Shown: positions 23,122-32,312 of the stretch, piece by piece
How the letters are laid out: every line of letters starts with the position of its first letter
Position numbering within the stretch: position 1 is the stretch's first letter
Source: Branchiibius hedensis
GTDB lineage: Bacteria > Actinomycetota > Actinomycetes > Actinomycetales > Dermatophilaceae
DNA: 64,000 nt
Direction: 5' to 3'
Assembly: GCF_900108585.1 (NCBI RefSeq)
Contig: NZ_UESZ01000001.1
Span: forward strand, 1,426,001-1,490,000
The notes under the pieces: model-generated
Seen by the model: the letters and a program-made list of their open reading frames with translations, nothing else
What the model was told of the DNA's origin: nothing
Databases searched by the model: none
Made by a program: the position numbers and the translations under genes

Positions 23122-23891
23122 GCCGCCTCCCCGATCAGCATGCGCACCGCGCAGCGGGGGTCGCCACTGCGGACCAGCGCCTCGCCGACCAGGACGGCGC
23201 GCGCACCGAGTTCGCGGTACCGCGCCACGTCGATCGGTCCGGTGATGCCGGATTCGGCCACCTTGATCACGCCGTCCGGGATCGCCGGCGCCAGCCGCGC
23301 GAACACCTGCGGATCGACGTCGAGGGTCTTGAGGTTGCGGGAGTTCACGCCGATCAGCTGGGCGCCGAGATCAACCGCCCGCTCGGTCTCCTGCTCGTCG
23401 TGCACCTCGACCAGAACGGTCATCCCCAGGTCATGGGCCTGCTGGTACAGGTCGTGTAACAGCGCGTCGTCCAACGCTGCGACGATCAGCAGCACGACGT
23501 CGGCGCCGTGGGCGCGGGCCTCGTCGATCTGGTAGGCGTCGACCATGAAGTCCTTGCGCAGGACCGGGATATCGACCCGTGCGCGCACCGCGTCCAGGTC
23601 GGCCAGTGAGCCGTTGAACCGGCGCTGCTCGGTCAGCACCGAGATCGCCGTGGCGCCACCCTCGGCGTACTGCTGGGCCAGCGACGCAGGATCGGCGATC
23701 TGTGCCAGCGCGCCCTTGCTGGGACTGGCGCGCTTCACCTCAGCGATCACGCCCAGGGCGGCGTTCTGGAACGCGGTGAGCGCGTCGCGCGCCGGCGGTG
23801 CCGCTGCGACGTCGGGCACCGGGACCTGGCGCCGCCGTACGTCCAGATCCTCGCGAACCCCTTCGATGATGGAGTCGAGAACAGTACCCAC
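23118..23891 (-). CDS. trpC: Indole-3-glycerol phosphate synthase
   Basis: A 257-residue TIM-barrel enzyme that closes the indole ring from carboxyphenylaminodeoxyribulose phosphate. The signatures [50 protein letters not shown] and AESGI are in order. The GTG start is three bases after the stop of the small membrane protein gene. A monofunctional TrpC, with no fused trpF. Confidence 0.97.
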   Translation of the reverse strand: MGTVLDSIIEGVREDLDVRRRQVPVPDVAAAPPARDALTAFQNAALGVIAEVKRASPSKGALAQIADPASLAQQYAEGGATAISVLTEQRRFNGSLADLDAVRARVDIPVLRKDFMVDAYQIDEARAHGADVVLLIVAALDDALLHDLYQQAHDLGMTVLVEVHDEQETERAVDLGAQLIGVNSRNLKTLDVDPQVFARLAPAIPDGVIKVAESGITGPIDVARYRELGARAVLVGEALVRSGDPRCAVRMLIGEAA

Positions 23892-23894
23892 CGG

Positions 23895-24164
23895 TCAGAC
23901 GGATTCGCGGGTCGCGGACTGGCGCTCGGGCGCCGACGCGGACCCGAAACCTGCCTTGCTCAGCACGATTCCGGCGGCGACACCGACGAAGACCAGCACG
24001 ACACCGATGATGTCGAGCACGTGGTTGCCGAAGGCCACGCCGAAGGCGATCAGCAACGAGGCGACCATCAGGATGCCGACGCAGGTCCATGCGGCGACGC
24101 TGTGCCCGTGGTCCTCGTGGACCTCAGCGTCGTGAACTGAATGGGAGCGCGTGTCTTCAGCCAT
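23895..24164 (-). CDS. HGxxPAAW-family small membrane protein of the trp cluster
   Basis: About 89 residues with a short acidic/His-rich N-terminus, the family motif HGHSVAAW (proline of HGxxPAAW replaced by Val) and two closely spaced transmembrane segments (WTCVGILMVASLLIAFGVAF and IIGVVLVFVGVAAGIVL). The C-terminus is polar. Proteins of this family are found between trpE and trpC in many actinobacteria; function unknown. ATG at 24164 is preferred, but the ATG at 24173 (MGT added) is equally possible, as neither has a clear ribosome binding site. Confidence 0.8.
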   Translation of the reverse strand: MAEDTRSHSVHDAEVHEDHGHSVAAWTCVGILMVASLLIAFGVAFGNHVLDIIGVVLVFVGVAAGIVLSKAGFGSASAPERQSATRESV

Positions 24165-24177
24165 GGTGCCCATTCTG

Positions 24178-24744
24178 TCAGGCGGAGGGACCATCGTGCT
24201 CAGCGGTCGGGTCCAGACCGGCCGACAACTTGTCCCAGTCGCTCACCGGAGTCTCGGCGCGGGCGGCCGGGGCGTCGTACCGCCCGGACAGTCCGCCCCA
24301 GCGCCGGACGGCGACCAACGTCAGGATGCCCGCCAGGACCAGCAGGACCGCCGCCGCCAGCGCCAGCCAGACCCACGGCGTCAAGGTCCCGTGGGCGGCC
24401 ACCGAGCCGGTGCGGCCCGTCGTCGCGGCGGCCTGGTCACTGACCGGCCCGGCCGGGTTCGCGATGACCAGGACCACACTGATCAGGGCCAGCACCCCGG
24501 ACAGCAGGACGAACGCAGCAGCGATCCACCGCGCGATGCGCCCGGCCGTGAGCGCCACGATGCCGGCGGCGGCGCCGACCAACGCGGCCGCGAACACACC
24601 CGGTGCCGCGCTGGAGCCGGCGACGGACACCCTGACGTCCGACAACACCGCGTCGCTGACCGTGCCGGTGACCCAGGTGCGGGTCGCGGCGAACATCAGG
24701 ACGGCGACCGCAACCGCGATGACCACGAAGACCAGACGTTTCAC
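24178..24744 (-). CDS. Tryptophan-biosynthesis-associated membrane protein (TIGR02234 type)
   Basis: A 188-residue predicted membrane protein with four hydrophobic segments (about 5-21, 49-70, 75-97 and 124-146) and the N-terminal TRTWVTG motif characteristic of this family. It is encoded between trpE and trpC and overlaps trpE by four bases. The family occurs with trp genes in actinobacteria; a role in tryptophan metabolism or transport is suspected from context but unproven. Confidence 0.85.
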   Translation of the reverse strand: MKRLVFVVIAVAVAVLMFAATRTWVTGTVSDAVLSDVRVSVAGSSAAPGVFAAALVGAAAGIVALTAGRIARWIAAAFVLLSGVLALISVVLVIANPAGPVSDQAAATTGRTGSVAAHGTLTPWVWLALAAAVLLVLAGILTLVAVRRWGGLSGRYDAPAARAETPVSDWDKLSAGLDPTAEHDGPSA

Positions 24745-26258
24745 AGCGGCGTCAGCCCCCCGGCGGTCGCCACCGCGCGCAATGCCGCCGCCGCCTTGTT
24801 GATCGTCTCCTGGTATTCGCTCTCCGGCACCGAGTCGGCCACGATGCCGGCACCGGCCTGCACGTGGGCGACACCGTCCTTGATCACCGCTGTCCGGATG
24901 GCGATGGCCATGTCCATGTCACCGGCGAAGTCCAGATACCCGACGACGCCGCCGTACACCCCTCGCCGCAACCCCTCGTACTGGTCGATCAGCGCCATGG
25001 CGCGGGGTTTGGGGGCACCGGAGAGGGTGCCGGCGGGGAAGGTGGCCTGCAACACGTCGTACGCCGATCGGCCGGCCGAGAGCTGGCCGACCACCGTGGA
25101 CTCCAGATGCATGATGTGGCTGTAATGCCGGATCGTCATGAACTCGACGGTCTCGACGGTGCCGGCATCGCAGACCCGTTGCAGGTCGTTGCGCGAGAGG
25201 TCGACCAGCATCAGATGCTCGGCGCGCTCCTTGGGGTCGCCCAGCAGGTCATCGGCCAGGTCCTGGTCCTCCTCGGGGCTCTTGCCCCGCGGCCGCGACC
25301 CGGCGATCGGGTGGGTGATGACCCGCTGCCCGGTGACCTTGACCAGCGCCTCCGGGCTGGAGCCGACCACGTCGTAGCTGCCGCCATCGGGCAACGGCAC
25401 GCGCAACAGGTACATGTACGGGCTGGGGTTGGACACTCGCAGCATCCGGTAGACGTCCAGCGCATCGGCGGCACAGGGCACCGAGAACCGTTGCGAGACA
25501 ACGATCTGGAAGGCTTCGCCGGCCCGGATCGCTTCCTTGGCTTCCTCGACCATGTCGTGGAATTCGTCCTGGCCGTGGCTGGAGGCAGGGTGCTGCTCGA
25601 TCGCCTTGGGGATCGCGACCGTGCTGGGAGCGGCGCTGCGCAGGTCGTGCGCCATCGCGTCCAGCCGCTCGACGGCGTCGGTCCAGGCCTGCTCGACGCG
25701 TTCGTCGCTGGCGTCCCAGTTGATCGCGTTGGCGATCAACATCAGCGAGCCGTCCGCGTGGTCGAACACCGCCAGATCGGTGGCCAGCAGCATGCTGATC
25801 TCCGGCAGGCCGAGGGGGTCGGTGCCGGTGTCCGGCAATTTCTCCCAGTGCCGGACCGCGTCGTAGGTGACCGCGCCGACCATCCCGCCGGTGAGCGGCG
25901 GCAGCCCGGGCAGCGGATCGGTGGCCAGCAGGGCGATCGTGTCGCGTAGCGCGTCCACTGGGGAACCGCCTTCGGGTACGCCGACCGGCGGCGTTCCGAG
26001 CCACGTCGCCTGACCGTCGACTTCCGTGAGCGTCGCTGCGCTGGAGACGCCGACGATGGAGTAGCGCGACCACACCCCGCCGTGCTCGGCCGACTCCAGC
26101 AGGAAGGTCCCCGGGCGGTCGGCCGCCAACTTGCGGTAGACGCCCAGTGGGGTTTCCCCGTCGGCGAGCACTCGGCGTACGACGGGGATGACACGACGAT
26201 CCCGGGCCAGGACGGTGAAGGCGTTCAGCGCCGGCCAGGTCTCACCGAAGCCGATCAT
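24741..26258 (-). CDS. trpE: Anthranilate synthase component I
   Basis: A 505-residue chorismate-utilising enzyme making anthranilate, first step of tryptophan synthesis. The N-terminal LLESAEHG motif is the tryptophan feedback site. The C-terminal catalytic half has [39 protein letters not shown] and [15 protein letters not shown]. No glutamine amidotransferase gene (trpG) is nearby, so the partner subunit is encoded elsewhere. Start overlaps the hisI stop by four bases. Confidence 0.97.
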   Translation of the reverse strand: MIGFGETWPALNAFTVLARDRRVIPVVRRVLADGETPLGVYRKLAADRPGTFLLESAEHGGVWSRYSIVGVSSAATLTEVDGQATWLGTPPVGVPEGGSPVDALRDTIALLATDPLPGLPPLTGGMVGAVTYDAVRHWEKLPDTGTDPLGLPEISMLLATDLAVFDHADGSLMLIANAINWDASDERVEQAWTDAVERLDAMAHDLRSAAPSTVAIPKAIEQHPASSHGQDEFHDMVEEAKEAIRAGEAFQIVVSQRFSVPCAADALDVYRMLRVSNPSPYMYLLRVPLPDGGSYDVVGSSPEALVKVTGQRVITHPIAGSRPRGKSPEEDQDLADDLLGDPKERAEHLMLVDLSRNDLQRVCDAGTVETVEFMTIRHYSHIMHLESTVVGQLSAGRSAYDVLQATFPAGTLSGAPKPRAMALIDQYEGLRRGVYGGVVGYLDFAGDMDMAIAIRTAVIKDGVAHVQAGAGIVADSVPESEYQETINKAAAALRAVATAGGLTPL

Positions 26259-26599
26259 GCGCTGATGTCCGTGTAGAAGCAGGTCCGGTGGCCGGTGTGG
26301 CAGGCCGCGCCGATCTGGTCCACGCGCACCAGCAGGGCGTCGCCATCGCAGTCGATGGCGACGGACTTCACATGCTGTTCGTGGCCCGAGGTGTCCCCTT
26401 TGCGCCAGTACTCGCCGCGGCTGCGCGACCAGAAGGTGACCCGACCGGAGGTGAGGGTGCGGGTCAGCGCCTCGTCATCCATCCAGCCCAGCATCAGCAC
26501 CTCACCGGTGTCGTGTTGTTGGATGATCGCCGCGACCAAGCCGTTCTCGTCCCGTTTGAGACGGTCGGCGATGTCGGAAGGGAGGGTGGCACTACTCAC
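26255..26599 (-). CDS. hisI: Phosphoribosyl-AMP cyclohydrolase
   Basis: A 114-residue HisI opening the adenine ring in histidine synthesis. Metal-binding residues lie in [28 protein letters not shown], and the family motif [17 protein letters not shown] is intact. GTG at 26599 is chosen because it lies six bases after a CATAAT box with no ribosome binding site, which fits leaderless translation; longer in-frame openings run into the divergent gene. It heads the hisI-trpE-...-lgt transcript. Confidence 0.92.
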   Translation of the reverse strand: MSSATLPSDIADRLKRDENGLVAAIIQQHDTGEVLMLGWMDDEALTRTLTSGRVTFWSRSRGEYWRKGDTSGHEQHVKSVAIDCDGDALLVRVDQIGAACHTGHRTCFYTDISA

Positions 26600-26604
26600 C
26601 GGGT

Positions 26605-26611
26605 CATTATG
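26605..26611. promoter_or_regulatory. Symmetric bidirectional -10 element between hisI and the TIGR03085 gene
   Basis: CATTAT at 26605-26610 (plus) stands six bases before the ATG at 26617. The same bases read CATAAT on the minus strand (26611-26606), six bases before the hisI GTG at 26599. Both starts would be leaderless. Neither gene has a Shine-Dalgarno sequence. Confidence 0.6.
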
Positions 26612-26616
26612 GACGC

Positions 26617-27261
26617 ATGACTGATTACGCCCGAGTCGAGCGTGCCGCCCTGTGTGATGACTTCCTGCGGTTGGGCCCGGACGCGCCCACCTTGTGCGAC
26701 GGCTGGACCGCCGCCGATCTGGCCGCCCACCTGGTGGTCCGCGAGCGCCGCCCGGACGGCGCCATCGGCATCGTGCTGCCCGCAGCAGCCGGGCATACGC
26801 AGAAGCTGATGGACAAGCTGAAGTCCGGTGATTGGCCCGGCTTGGTGCAGAAGGTGCGCTCCGGACCGCCCAAGTGGAGTCCGACCGCGATCCCGGCAGT
26901 CGACGAGAAGGTGAACCTGCTGGAGTTCTTCGTGCACCACGAGGATCTGCTGCGCGGCGATCCGTCGACCTGGACCCCGCGCGAGTTGTCACCGGACCTC
27001 GCCGATGCCGTGTGGGCGGGTCTGGCCGGGATGGCAGCGCTGAGTCTGCGCAGTGTGCCGGTGGGTGTGGTGGCGGCGCCGGACCGCCTTGGTCGGCGTA
27101 ACCTGCACTCTCCCAAGGACGGTCACGGTTCGGTGGTGCTGACCGGTCCGCTCGCGGACATCGTGCTGGTGCTGTTCGGTCGGCCGCGGACGGACGCGGT
27201 CACCGTTGACGGCGCCGACGCTGACGTCGCGACGTTCGAGGGCCTCAAACTCGGGATGTGA
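26617..27261 (+). CDS. TIGR03085-type metal-binding protein (DinB/maleylpyruvate isomerase-like fold)
   Basis: A 214-residue protein of the actinobacterial family related to mycothiol-dependent maleylpyruvate isomerases and DinB-like enzymes. The N-terminal four-helix bundle shows the usual RERRP after [14 protein letters not shown], in which the family has a metal-ligand His, and [11 protein letters not shown], which carries the other two. The C-terminal domain has [15 protein letters not shown]. The substrate is unknown. It is transcribed away from hisI from a shared promoter and is probably leaderless. Confidence 0.8.
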   Translation: MTDYARVERAALCDDFLRLGPDAPTLCDGWTAADLAAHLVVRERRPDGAIGIVLPAAAGHTQKLMDKLKSGDWPGLVQKVRSGPPKWSPTAIPAVDEKVNLLEFFVHHEDLLRGDPSTWTPRELSPDLADAVWAGLAGMAALSLRSVPVGVVAAPDRLGRRNLHSPKDGHGSVVLTGPLADIVLVLFGRPRTDAVTVDGADADVATFEGLKLGM

Positions 27262-27452
27262 ACACCGCACGTCGCACGGGATTCCTGCCGATGCCCTGCC
27301 TGCGCACCCTCGACGCCCTGCACCTTGAGGCGGCAATCCGGCTCGATGCTTCAGGCGTGCTCACCTACGATCGTCGACTCGGTGATGCCGCCGGGGCCTG
27401 TGGCCTCGACGTCTACTCGCCCGGACGTGAGCCCCGCTATCGGACCTCGTAA
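27258..27452 (+). pseudogene. Remnant of a PIN-domain (VapC-like) toxin gene
   Basis: The 64-codon frame encodes LRTLDALHLEAAIRLDA and VLTYDRRLGDAAGACGLDVYSPG. This matches the last third of a PIN-domain RNase, including the third acidic residue in LDALH and the YDxxL motif. The N-terminal two thirds of a PIN domain, with the first catalytic Asp, are missing, and no antitoxin frame is visible. It overlaps the upstream gene stop and runs 16 bases into the hisF 3' end. Best read as a degraded toxin fragment without activity. Confidence 0.65.
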
Positions 27453-28192
27453 CCCGCTTGTGCCAGTGCGGCTTTCACGTCACCGATCGTGAACTCACCG
27501 AAGTGGAAGACGCTCGCCGCCAGCACTGCGTCCGCGCCGGCAGCGATCGCCTCGACGAAGTGTTCGGGTTTGCCGGCTCCCCCGCTGGCCACGATCGGCA
27601 CAGACACCTCGGCACGGACCGCCCGGATCAGTTCCAGGTCGAAGCCGTCCTTGGTGCCGTCGGCGTCCATCGAGTTCAGCAGGATCTCCCCCGCCCCGAG
27701 TTGTTGCGCCCGGACGCACCATTCGATCGCCTCGACGCCCGCCGGTTTGCGGCCACCATGGGTGGTGACCTCGAAGTGCCCCAGTTGCGATCGGCGTACG
27801 TCGGCCGACAGCACCAGCACCTGCGCACCGAACCGGTCGGCGATCTCCGCGATCACCTCCGGACGGGCCAACGCACCGGTGTTGATGCCGACCTTGTCGG
27901 CGCCCGCACGCAGCAGCCGGTCGACGTCCTCGACCGTGCGTACGCCGCCGCCCACCGTCAGGGGGATGAACACCTCTTCGGCGGTGCGGCTGACCACCTC
28001 GTAGGTGGTGTCGCGCTGATCGAAGCTGGCCGTGACATCCAGGAAGGTGAGCTCGTCGGCGCCCTGGTCGTCGTAGCGGTGGGCCAACTCGACCGGGTCC
28101 CCCGCGTCGCGCAGGTTCTCGAAGTTGACCCCTTTGACCACGCGGCCGGCATCGACGTCCAGGCACGGGATGACACGGACCGCGACACTCAC
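27437..28192 (-). CDS. hisF: Imidazole glycerol phosphate synthase cyclase subunit
   Basis: A 251-residue TIM barrel that, with HisH, closes the imidazole ring in histidine synthesis. Catalytic Asp12 ([15 protein letters not shown]) and Asp131 (VLSADVRRS) are both present, with phosphate loops TVGGGVRT and [11 protein letters not shown]. In most actinobacteria hisF directly precedes hisI; here they are 840 bases apart with an opposite-strand insertion. The GTG start follows a TACGCT box by seven bases and appears leaderless. HisH and HisA are not in the window. Confidence 0.97.
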   Translation of the reverse strand: MSVAVRVIPCLDVDAGRVVKGVNFENLRDAGDPVELAHRYDDQGADELTFLDVTASFDQRDTTYEVVSRTAEEVFIPLTVGGGVRTVEDVDRLLRAGADKVGINTGALARPEVIAEIADRFGAQVLVLSADVRRSQLGHFEVTTHGGRKPAGVEAIEWCVRAQQLGAGEILLNSMDADGTKDGFDLELIRAVRAEVSVPIVASGGAGKPEHFVEAIAAGADAVLAASVFHFGEFTIGDVKAALAQAGYEVR

Positions 28193-28198
28193 GACCGT

Positions 28199-28205
28199 TA
28201 GCGTA
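28199..28205. promoter_or_regulatory. Symmetric -10 element upstream of hisF
   Basis: On the minus strand TACGCT (28205-28200) is seven bases upstream of the hisF GTG. The overlapping plus-strand hexamer TAGCGT (28199-28204) could fire toward the LLM gene, whose start is about 200 bases away. The 16-base string around it (28193-28208) recurs exactly at 33564-33579. The rest of the gap 28193-28406 holds nothing else recognisable. Confidence 0.5.
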
Positions 28206-28406
28206 ATGCCGCGTGCCTCGACCGAGCGGCTGCCGTCGCGCTGCGGTCACGAGCTGGCCGGCGGCGGTGCCCGGCCCGCTGGAGAAGGCTCCTGCTGCGG
28301 GGTCCGAAGCCTGGTGCTCTCTCCATTGCCGACCCGGTCCGCAGCGATGGACGATCCATTCACCGACGCGGCCAGCAGTGGACCGCGAAAAGAAAGGGAT
28401 CGACGG

Positions 28407-29393
28407 ATGAAGCTCTCACTCCTGCTGCCGAATTTGCGTGACGCTGTCACGGTCCAGGAACTGGAAGACCTGGCCCTTCTGGCCGAATCCCTGGACTTCG
28501 ATTCGGTGTGGGCCGTCGATCGTGTCATCGTGCCCGAATCCAACGACAGCGGTGAACTGACCTACCCCTTCGGAATGATGGACGGGCTGCCCAACCAGAT
28601 CCCCGTCCAGTCGCGGGGTGGCTTCTTCCAGGGCTGGCCGCTGATGCCCTGGCTTGCGGCCAAAACCTCCACCATCCGCATCGGGATGAGCATCATCAAC
28701 ACGCCCTACCGATCGGCCAGCATCTTGGCCGCGGAGCACGCCACCATCGACCAGCTGTCCCATGGACGCCTCAACGTCGGTGTCGGCTCGGGCTGGATGA
28801 TCGAAGAGTTCCAGGCCGTCGGTGTCGCGGACATCTTCGACAAACGGCACAAGCAGGTGCGCGAGACGCTGGACATCATGCTCGGGGCCTGGACCAACGA
28901 CCTGTTCGAATACCACGGGGAGTTCGCCGATTTCGGCCCGAGCGGTTTCGGGGTTCGCCCCGTCCAGCAGCCGCACCCGCCGATCTACTTCAGTGGTCTG
29001 AAGAATCCGGAGATATCGGCCAAGCGCGTCGCCAAATACAACCTGTCCGGGTGGATCGGCATTCAGGACACTCCAGAAGAACTGCAGCTGTGGCGAGAAC
29101 CGATCCGACGCGAACTGGAAAAGGTCGGACGCTCGCTGGATGACCTGCAGGTCTGCAGCATGATTTGGTTCGCCATCACCGACGAGAAGACAGACCAGTC
29201 GCCTCAAGGCAAGGCGACCAACATCCTGGTGGGTACCGCCGAGCAGATCACCGACACCCTCAAGCGACTGCGCGACGCCGGTCTGGATATGCCGATCCTG
29301 TGGCCACCCTTCAACGAAGTCCCGGTTTCCAAGACCCTGGACGACATGAAGCGGCTCGTCGAGGAGATCATGCCCAAGGTCAACGAGGCGTGA
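28407..29393 (+). CDS. LLM-class flavin-dependent oxidoreductase
   Basis: A 328-residue luciferase-like monooxygenase with the family TIM barrel: MKLSLLLPNLRD, the segment FDSVWAVDRVIVPE, the helix AAEHATIDQLSHGRLNVGVGSGWMIEEF (a strong LLM hallmark) and the C-terminal ILVGTAEQITDTLKRLRDAGLD. It may use FMN or F420; sequence inspection does not settle this. It is followed by an acyl-CoA ligase and a thiolase, so it probably oxidises an intermediate in a carbon-degradation route. ATG at 28407 has AAGGG eight bases upstream; the longer in-frame opening lacks family similarity. Confidence 0.88.
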   Translation: MKLSLLLPNLRDAVTVQELEDLALLAESLDFDSVWAVDRVIVPESNDSGELTYPFGMMDGLPNQIPVQSRGGFFQGWPLMPWLAAKTSTIRIGMSIINTPYRSASILAAEHATIDQLSHGRLNVGVGSGWMIEEFQAVGVADIFDKRHKQVRETLDIMLGAWTNDLFEYHGEFADFGPSGFGVRPVQQPHPPIYFSGLKNPEISAKRVAKYNLSGWIGIQDTPEELQLWREPIRRELEKVGRSLDDLQVCSMIWFAITDEKTDQSPQGKATNILVGTAEQITDTLKRLRDAGLDMPILWPPFNEVPVSKTLDDMKRLVEEIMPKVNEA

Positions 29394-29402
29394 CCGCGAA
29401 CC

Positions 29403-30977
29403 GTGAACATCGGTGACCTCATCACGCGAGCGGCCACCACGCACGGCGACCACCCTGCCTTCGTCACTGACGAATCAGTCCGCAGCTACGCCGAGAGCCT
29501 GCGCCGCGTCGATGCCCTGGGCCGGGGTCTGATCGCTCGCGGAGTCGGCTGCGGCGACCGGGTGGCCCTCTACGCACGCAACTGCCCCGAATACCTCGAG
29601 GCGATGTTCGCGGTGTGGAAGATCGGTGCGGTGATCGTCCCCCTCAATGCGGCGTTCACCAGCGCCGAACTCGCATGGCACCTGCGCGACAGCGCAGCCG
29701 CCGCGCTCGTGACCGATGCCGGGAGTGCCCGCGCCGTAGGGGATGCCAGGGATGGATGTGCCGAGCTCCGGCGGGTCATCTGGCTTGATCCCGACCGCCT
29801 GGACCAGGCCGTGCCGCGAGCCGAGGACACCTCAGTACCGGAGCTCGTGCGGTCTCACCGCTCAGCGCTCGAACTGCGGTCGGTCGATCGGTCACCGGAC
29901 GACCTGGCCTGGCTCGGCTACACGTCGGGGACGACGGGTCAGCCGAAAGGAGCAATGCTCAGTCACCGGGCGCTGCAGTTCCAAGCGATCTCCGCTCTGG
30001 CGGATGTGGAACGCTTGGAGCAGGGCGACGTCGGCATGCATGCCGCGCCGCTGAGTCACGGATCGGGCTATAACGCGCTGGTGTTCACGATGAAGGCGTG
30101 CACGCAGGTGTTCCACCGGCCCGCCGGATTCGATCCGGTGCTGTTCCTCGACCAGGTGGAACGACACCGAGTGGCGGCCGTCTTCCTGGTCCCGACCCAG
30201 ATCAAGCTCCTTCTCGAGGTGCCCGGCCTTGACCTGCGGGACCTTTCCAGCTTGCGCTGGATCATGTACGGAGGTGCACCGATGTACCGGCGGGATCAGG
30301 TGCGCGCCCTGCAGACTTTCGGGCCGGTGCTCGTGCAGATCTTCGGTCAGACGGAGTCGCCCATGTCAGGCACCGTGCTACCAGCCGATGAACACACGAC
30401 GCTCGTTGCCGATGGACGCGAAGTATCGGTGGGCAGGGCACGGCACGGGATCGAACTGCGCGTCGTCGATGAACACGGCACGGAACTACCCGCCGGGCAA
30501 GCTGGTGAGATCTGCCTTCGCGGCGACACCCTCATGACCGGGTACTGGCGTCGACCCGACGCGACCGCGGAAACCATCGTCGACGGGTGGCTGCACACCG
30601 GTGACATCGGACGTCTGGACGAACACGGATATCTCCACCTCCTGGACCGGGCCAAGGACTTGATCATCTCCGGCGGCCTGAACGTCTACCCGATCGAGGT
30701 TGAGGACGTACTTCTCAGGCATCCCGATGTGGTCGAAGCCTGTGTCATCGGGGTTCCCGATGACAAGTGGGGTGAGGCCGTCCGCGCGGTGGTGGTGTCG
30801 GCGACCGGACGGGTGGGCGAGCGTGACCTCATCGAGTTCGTCGGCGATCACCTGGCCGGGTTCAAGAAACCCAAGGCCATTGACTTCGTCGACTCCCTGC
30901 CCAGGACGTCGTACGGCAAGATCGCCAAACGCGCGGTGCGTGAGAAGTATTGGTCCGGATTGGATCGCACCATATGA
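29403..30977 (+). CDS. AMP-dependent acyl-CoA ligase
   Basis: A 524-residue ANL-superfamily enzyme that activates a carboxylic acid through an acyl-AMP to its CoA thioester. The phosphate-binding loop YTSGTTGQPKG is at 173-183, followed by FGQTESPMSG (A5 region), GWLHTGDIGRLDEHGYLHLLDR (A7/A8) and the C-terminal catalytic Lys506 in RTSYGKIAKR. All key residues are present. Substrate is unknown. GTG start lies nine bases after the LLM stop; its own stop overlaps the thiolase ATG (ATGA). Confidence 0.93.
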   Translation: MNIGDLITRAATTHGDHPAFVTDESVRSYAESLRRVDALGRGLIARGVGCGDRVALYARNCPEYLEAMFAVWKIGAVIVPLNAAFTSAELAWHLRDSAAAALVTDAGSARAVGDARDGCAELRRVIWLDPDRLDQAVPRAEDTSVPELVRSHRSALELRSVDRSPDDLAWLGYTSGTTGQPKGAMLSHRALQFQAISALADVERLEQGDVGMHAAPLSHGSGYNALVFTMKACTQVFHRPAGFDPVLFLDQVERHRVAAVFLVPTQIKLLLEVPGLDLRDLSSLRWIMYGGAPMYRRDQVRALQTFGPVLVQIFGQTESPMSGTVLPADEHTTLVADGREVSVGRARHGIELRVVDEHGTELPAGQAGEICLRGDTLMTGYWRRPDATAETIVDGWLHTGDIGRLDEHGYLHLLDRAKDLIISGGLNVYPIEVEDVLLRHPDVVEACVIGVPDDKWGEAVRAVVVSATGRVGERDLIEFVGDHLAGFKKPKAIDFVDSLPRTSYGKIAKRAVREKYWSGLDRTI

Positions 30978-32188
30978 CCGATGCGTGGATCGTCGGCACC
31001 GGCATCACGTCCTTCGGCCGTGACACGCCGCCGTTGGTGCAGCTGGTGCAGGAAGCTACGTCACTCGCGGTACGAGACGCCGCCATCCAGCCGGGCGACG
31101 TGCAGCGGGTGTTCGTGGGCAACGCGGCAGCCGGGCTGCTGCAGGGGCAGGAGATGATCCGCGGTCAGGTGCTGTTGCATGACACCGGCCTCTTGGGGTC
31201 AGCGATCATCAACGTCGAGAACGCCTGCGCCTCCTCGTCCACAGCCCTACATCTGGCCGTCGCAGCGGTCCGCGGTGGGGCATGCGACGTCGCCATGGCG
31301 GTCGGCGCCGAGCAGCTGGCCGTCGAGCCGCGCGCACGCATCTTCGCCACGCTGGCGAGCGCCACTGACACGATCCGCCGACCGGCGATGAGGCAACTGG
31401 TCCAGACGCATGCGCTGGGCTTGCTTCCCGACGGCCACACCGGGCCCGAGGCATCGCCGTTCATGGCCCACTACGCGGCGAAGGGCGCCGCGTATCTCCA
31501 GCGGTGGGGTGGCGACCCCACCGATCTCGCCCGCGTCGTGGTCCGCAGCAGAGCCAGTGGTGCCCTGAATCCCAAGGCGCAGTTCCGCCAGCCCACCACC
31601 GTCGAGGAAGTGATGGCGGGGCGCCTCGTCGCGCCTCCACTGCGACTGGCCATGTGCTCTCCGGTGGGCAACGGCGCCGCAGCGCTCGTGGTGATGAGCG
31701 ACCGCGCCGCCCAGCGGGTGGGCGGGCAGCAGGTGAGTGTGCGCGCGACGGTCCTGGTCTCCCATGACCCCCAGGCCGCTGCGAACACAACCGAAGTCGC
31801 CGCTCGACGCGCTTTCGAGGACGCCGCTGTTGCGCCACAGGACATCGGCGTTGCGGAAGTCCACGACGCGGCCGCGTCGGCACTGCTGGTCGCCGTCGAA
31901 GACCTGGGCCTCGTCGCCCCCGGCGAGGCGCTGCGCCTTATCCGGGAGAACCAGACCGGGCCGGACGGGCGGCTACCGGTGAACACCGGTGGCGGCTTGT
32001 TGTCCAGGGGACATCCGATCGGCGCAACCGGCTGCGCACAGATCGTGGAACTGGTCGATCAACTCCGCAATCGCTGCGGCGAGCGCCAGGTGCCGGATGC
32101 CCGGTTCGCGTTGGCGCACAACGCCGGGGGCGTTCTTGACGAGCAGGAGGCGGTCGTCGCGCTGACGGTGCTGGAGCGCCGCCGATGA
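30974..32188 (+). CDS. SCP-x-like thiolase family protein
   Basis: A 404-residue thiolase-fold protein, probably cleaving a 3-ketoacyl-CoA made downstream of the ligase. The acyl-accepting Cys85 is in NVENACASSSTALHLA, His297 in AEVHDAAASALL, and the C-terminal GHPIGATGC supplies His347 and Cys354. The EVHDA and NTGGGLLSRGHP pattern is that of the SCP2/SCP-x thiolase (lipid-transfer) branch, typical of steroid, terpenoid or branched-acid degradation in actinobacteria. No separate OB-fold DUF35 partner gene is present. Start overlaps the ligase stop by four bases. Confidence 0.88.
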   Translation: MTDAWIVGTGITSFGRDTPPLVQLVQEATSLAVRDAAIQPGDVQRVFVGNAAAGLLQGQEMIRGQVLLHDTGLLGSAIINVENACASSSTALHLAVAAVRGGACDVAMAVGAEQLAVEPRARIFATLASATDTIRRPAMRQLVQTHALGLLPDGHTGPEASPFMAHYAAKGAAYLQRWGGDPTDLARVVVRSRASGALNPKAQFRQPTTVEEVMAGRLVAPPLRLAMCSPVGNGAAALVVMSDRAAQRVGGQQVSVRATVLVSHDPQAAANTTEVAARRAFEDAAVAPQDIGVAEVHDAAASALLVAVEDLGLVAPGEALRLIRENQTGPDGRLPVNTGGGLLSRGHPIGATGCAQIVELVDQLRNRCGERQVPDARFALAHNAGGVLDEQEAVVALTVLERRR

Positions 32189-32312
32189 CTTCAGGATTGA
32201 TCCACGACGATGCTGCTTCGGATGACATGATGTGGCGCAGCGGGGCAGCGTAGCCCGGTGACCGTCGTCCGTGTCACGCGAGCGTCGCCGCCCGTGGATC
32301 GGAGGCGCCGGA

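Noticed and set aside
26259-26620. Possible trp attenuator or T-box ahead of trpE
   Set aside because: trpE is directly overlapped by hisI, which appears leaderless; there is no leader peptide with Trp codons.
27262-27296. Functional short toxin from the GTG at 27258
   Set aside because: The first dozen residues are not PIN-like and the first catalytic Asp region is missing, so activity is not expected.
28206-28406. N-terminal extension of the LLM gene from the upstream ATG at 28206
   Set aside because: The added 67 residues are low-complexity and Cys/Arg/Gly-rich, unlike LLM proteins, and a ribosome binding site precedes ATG 28407.
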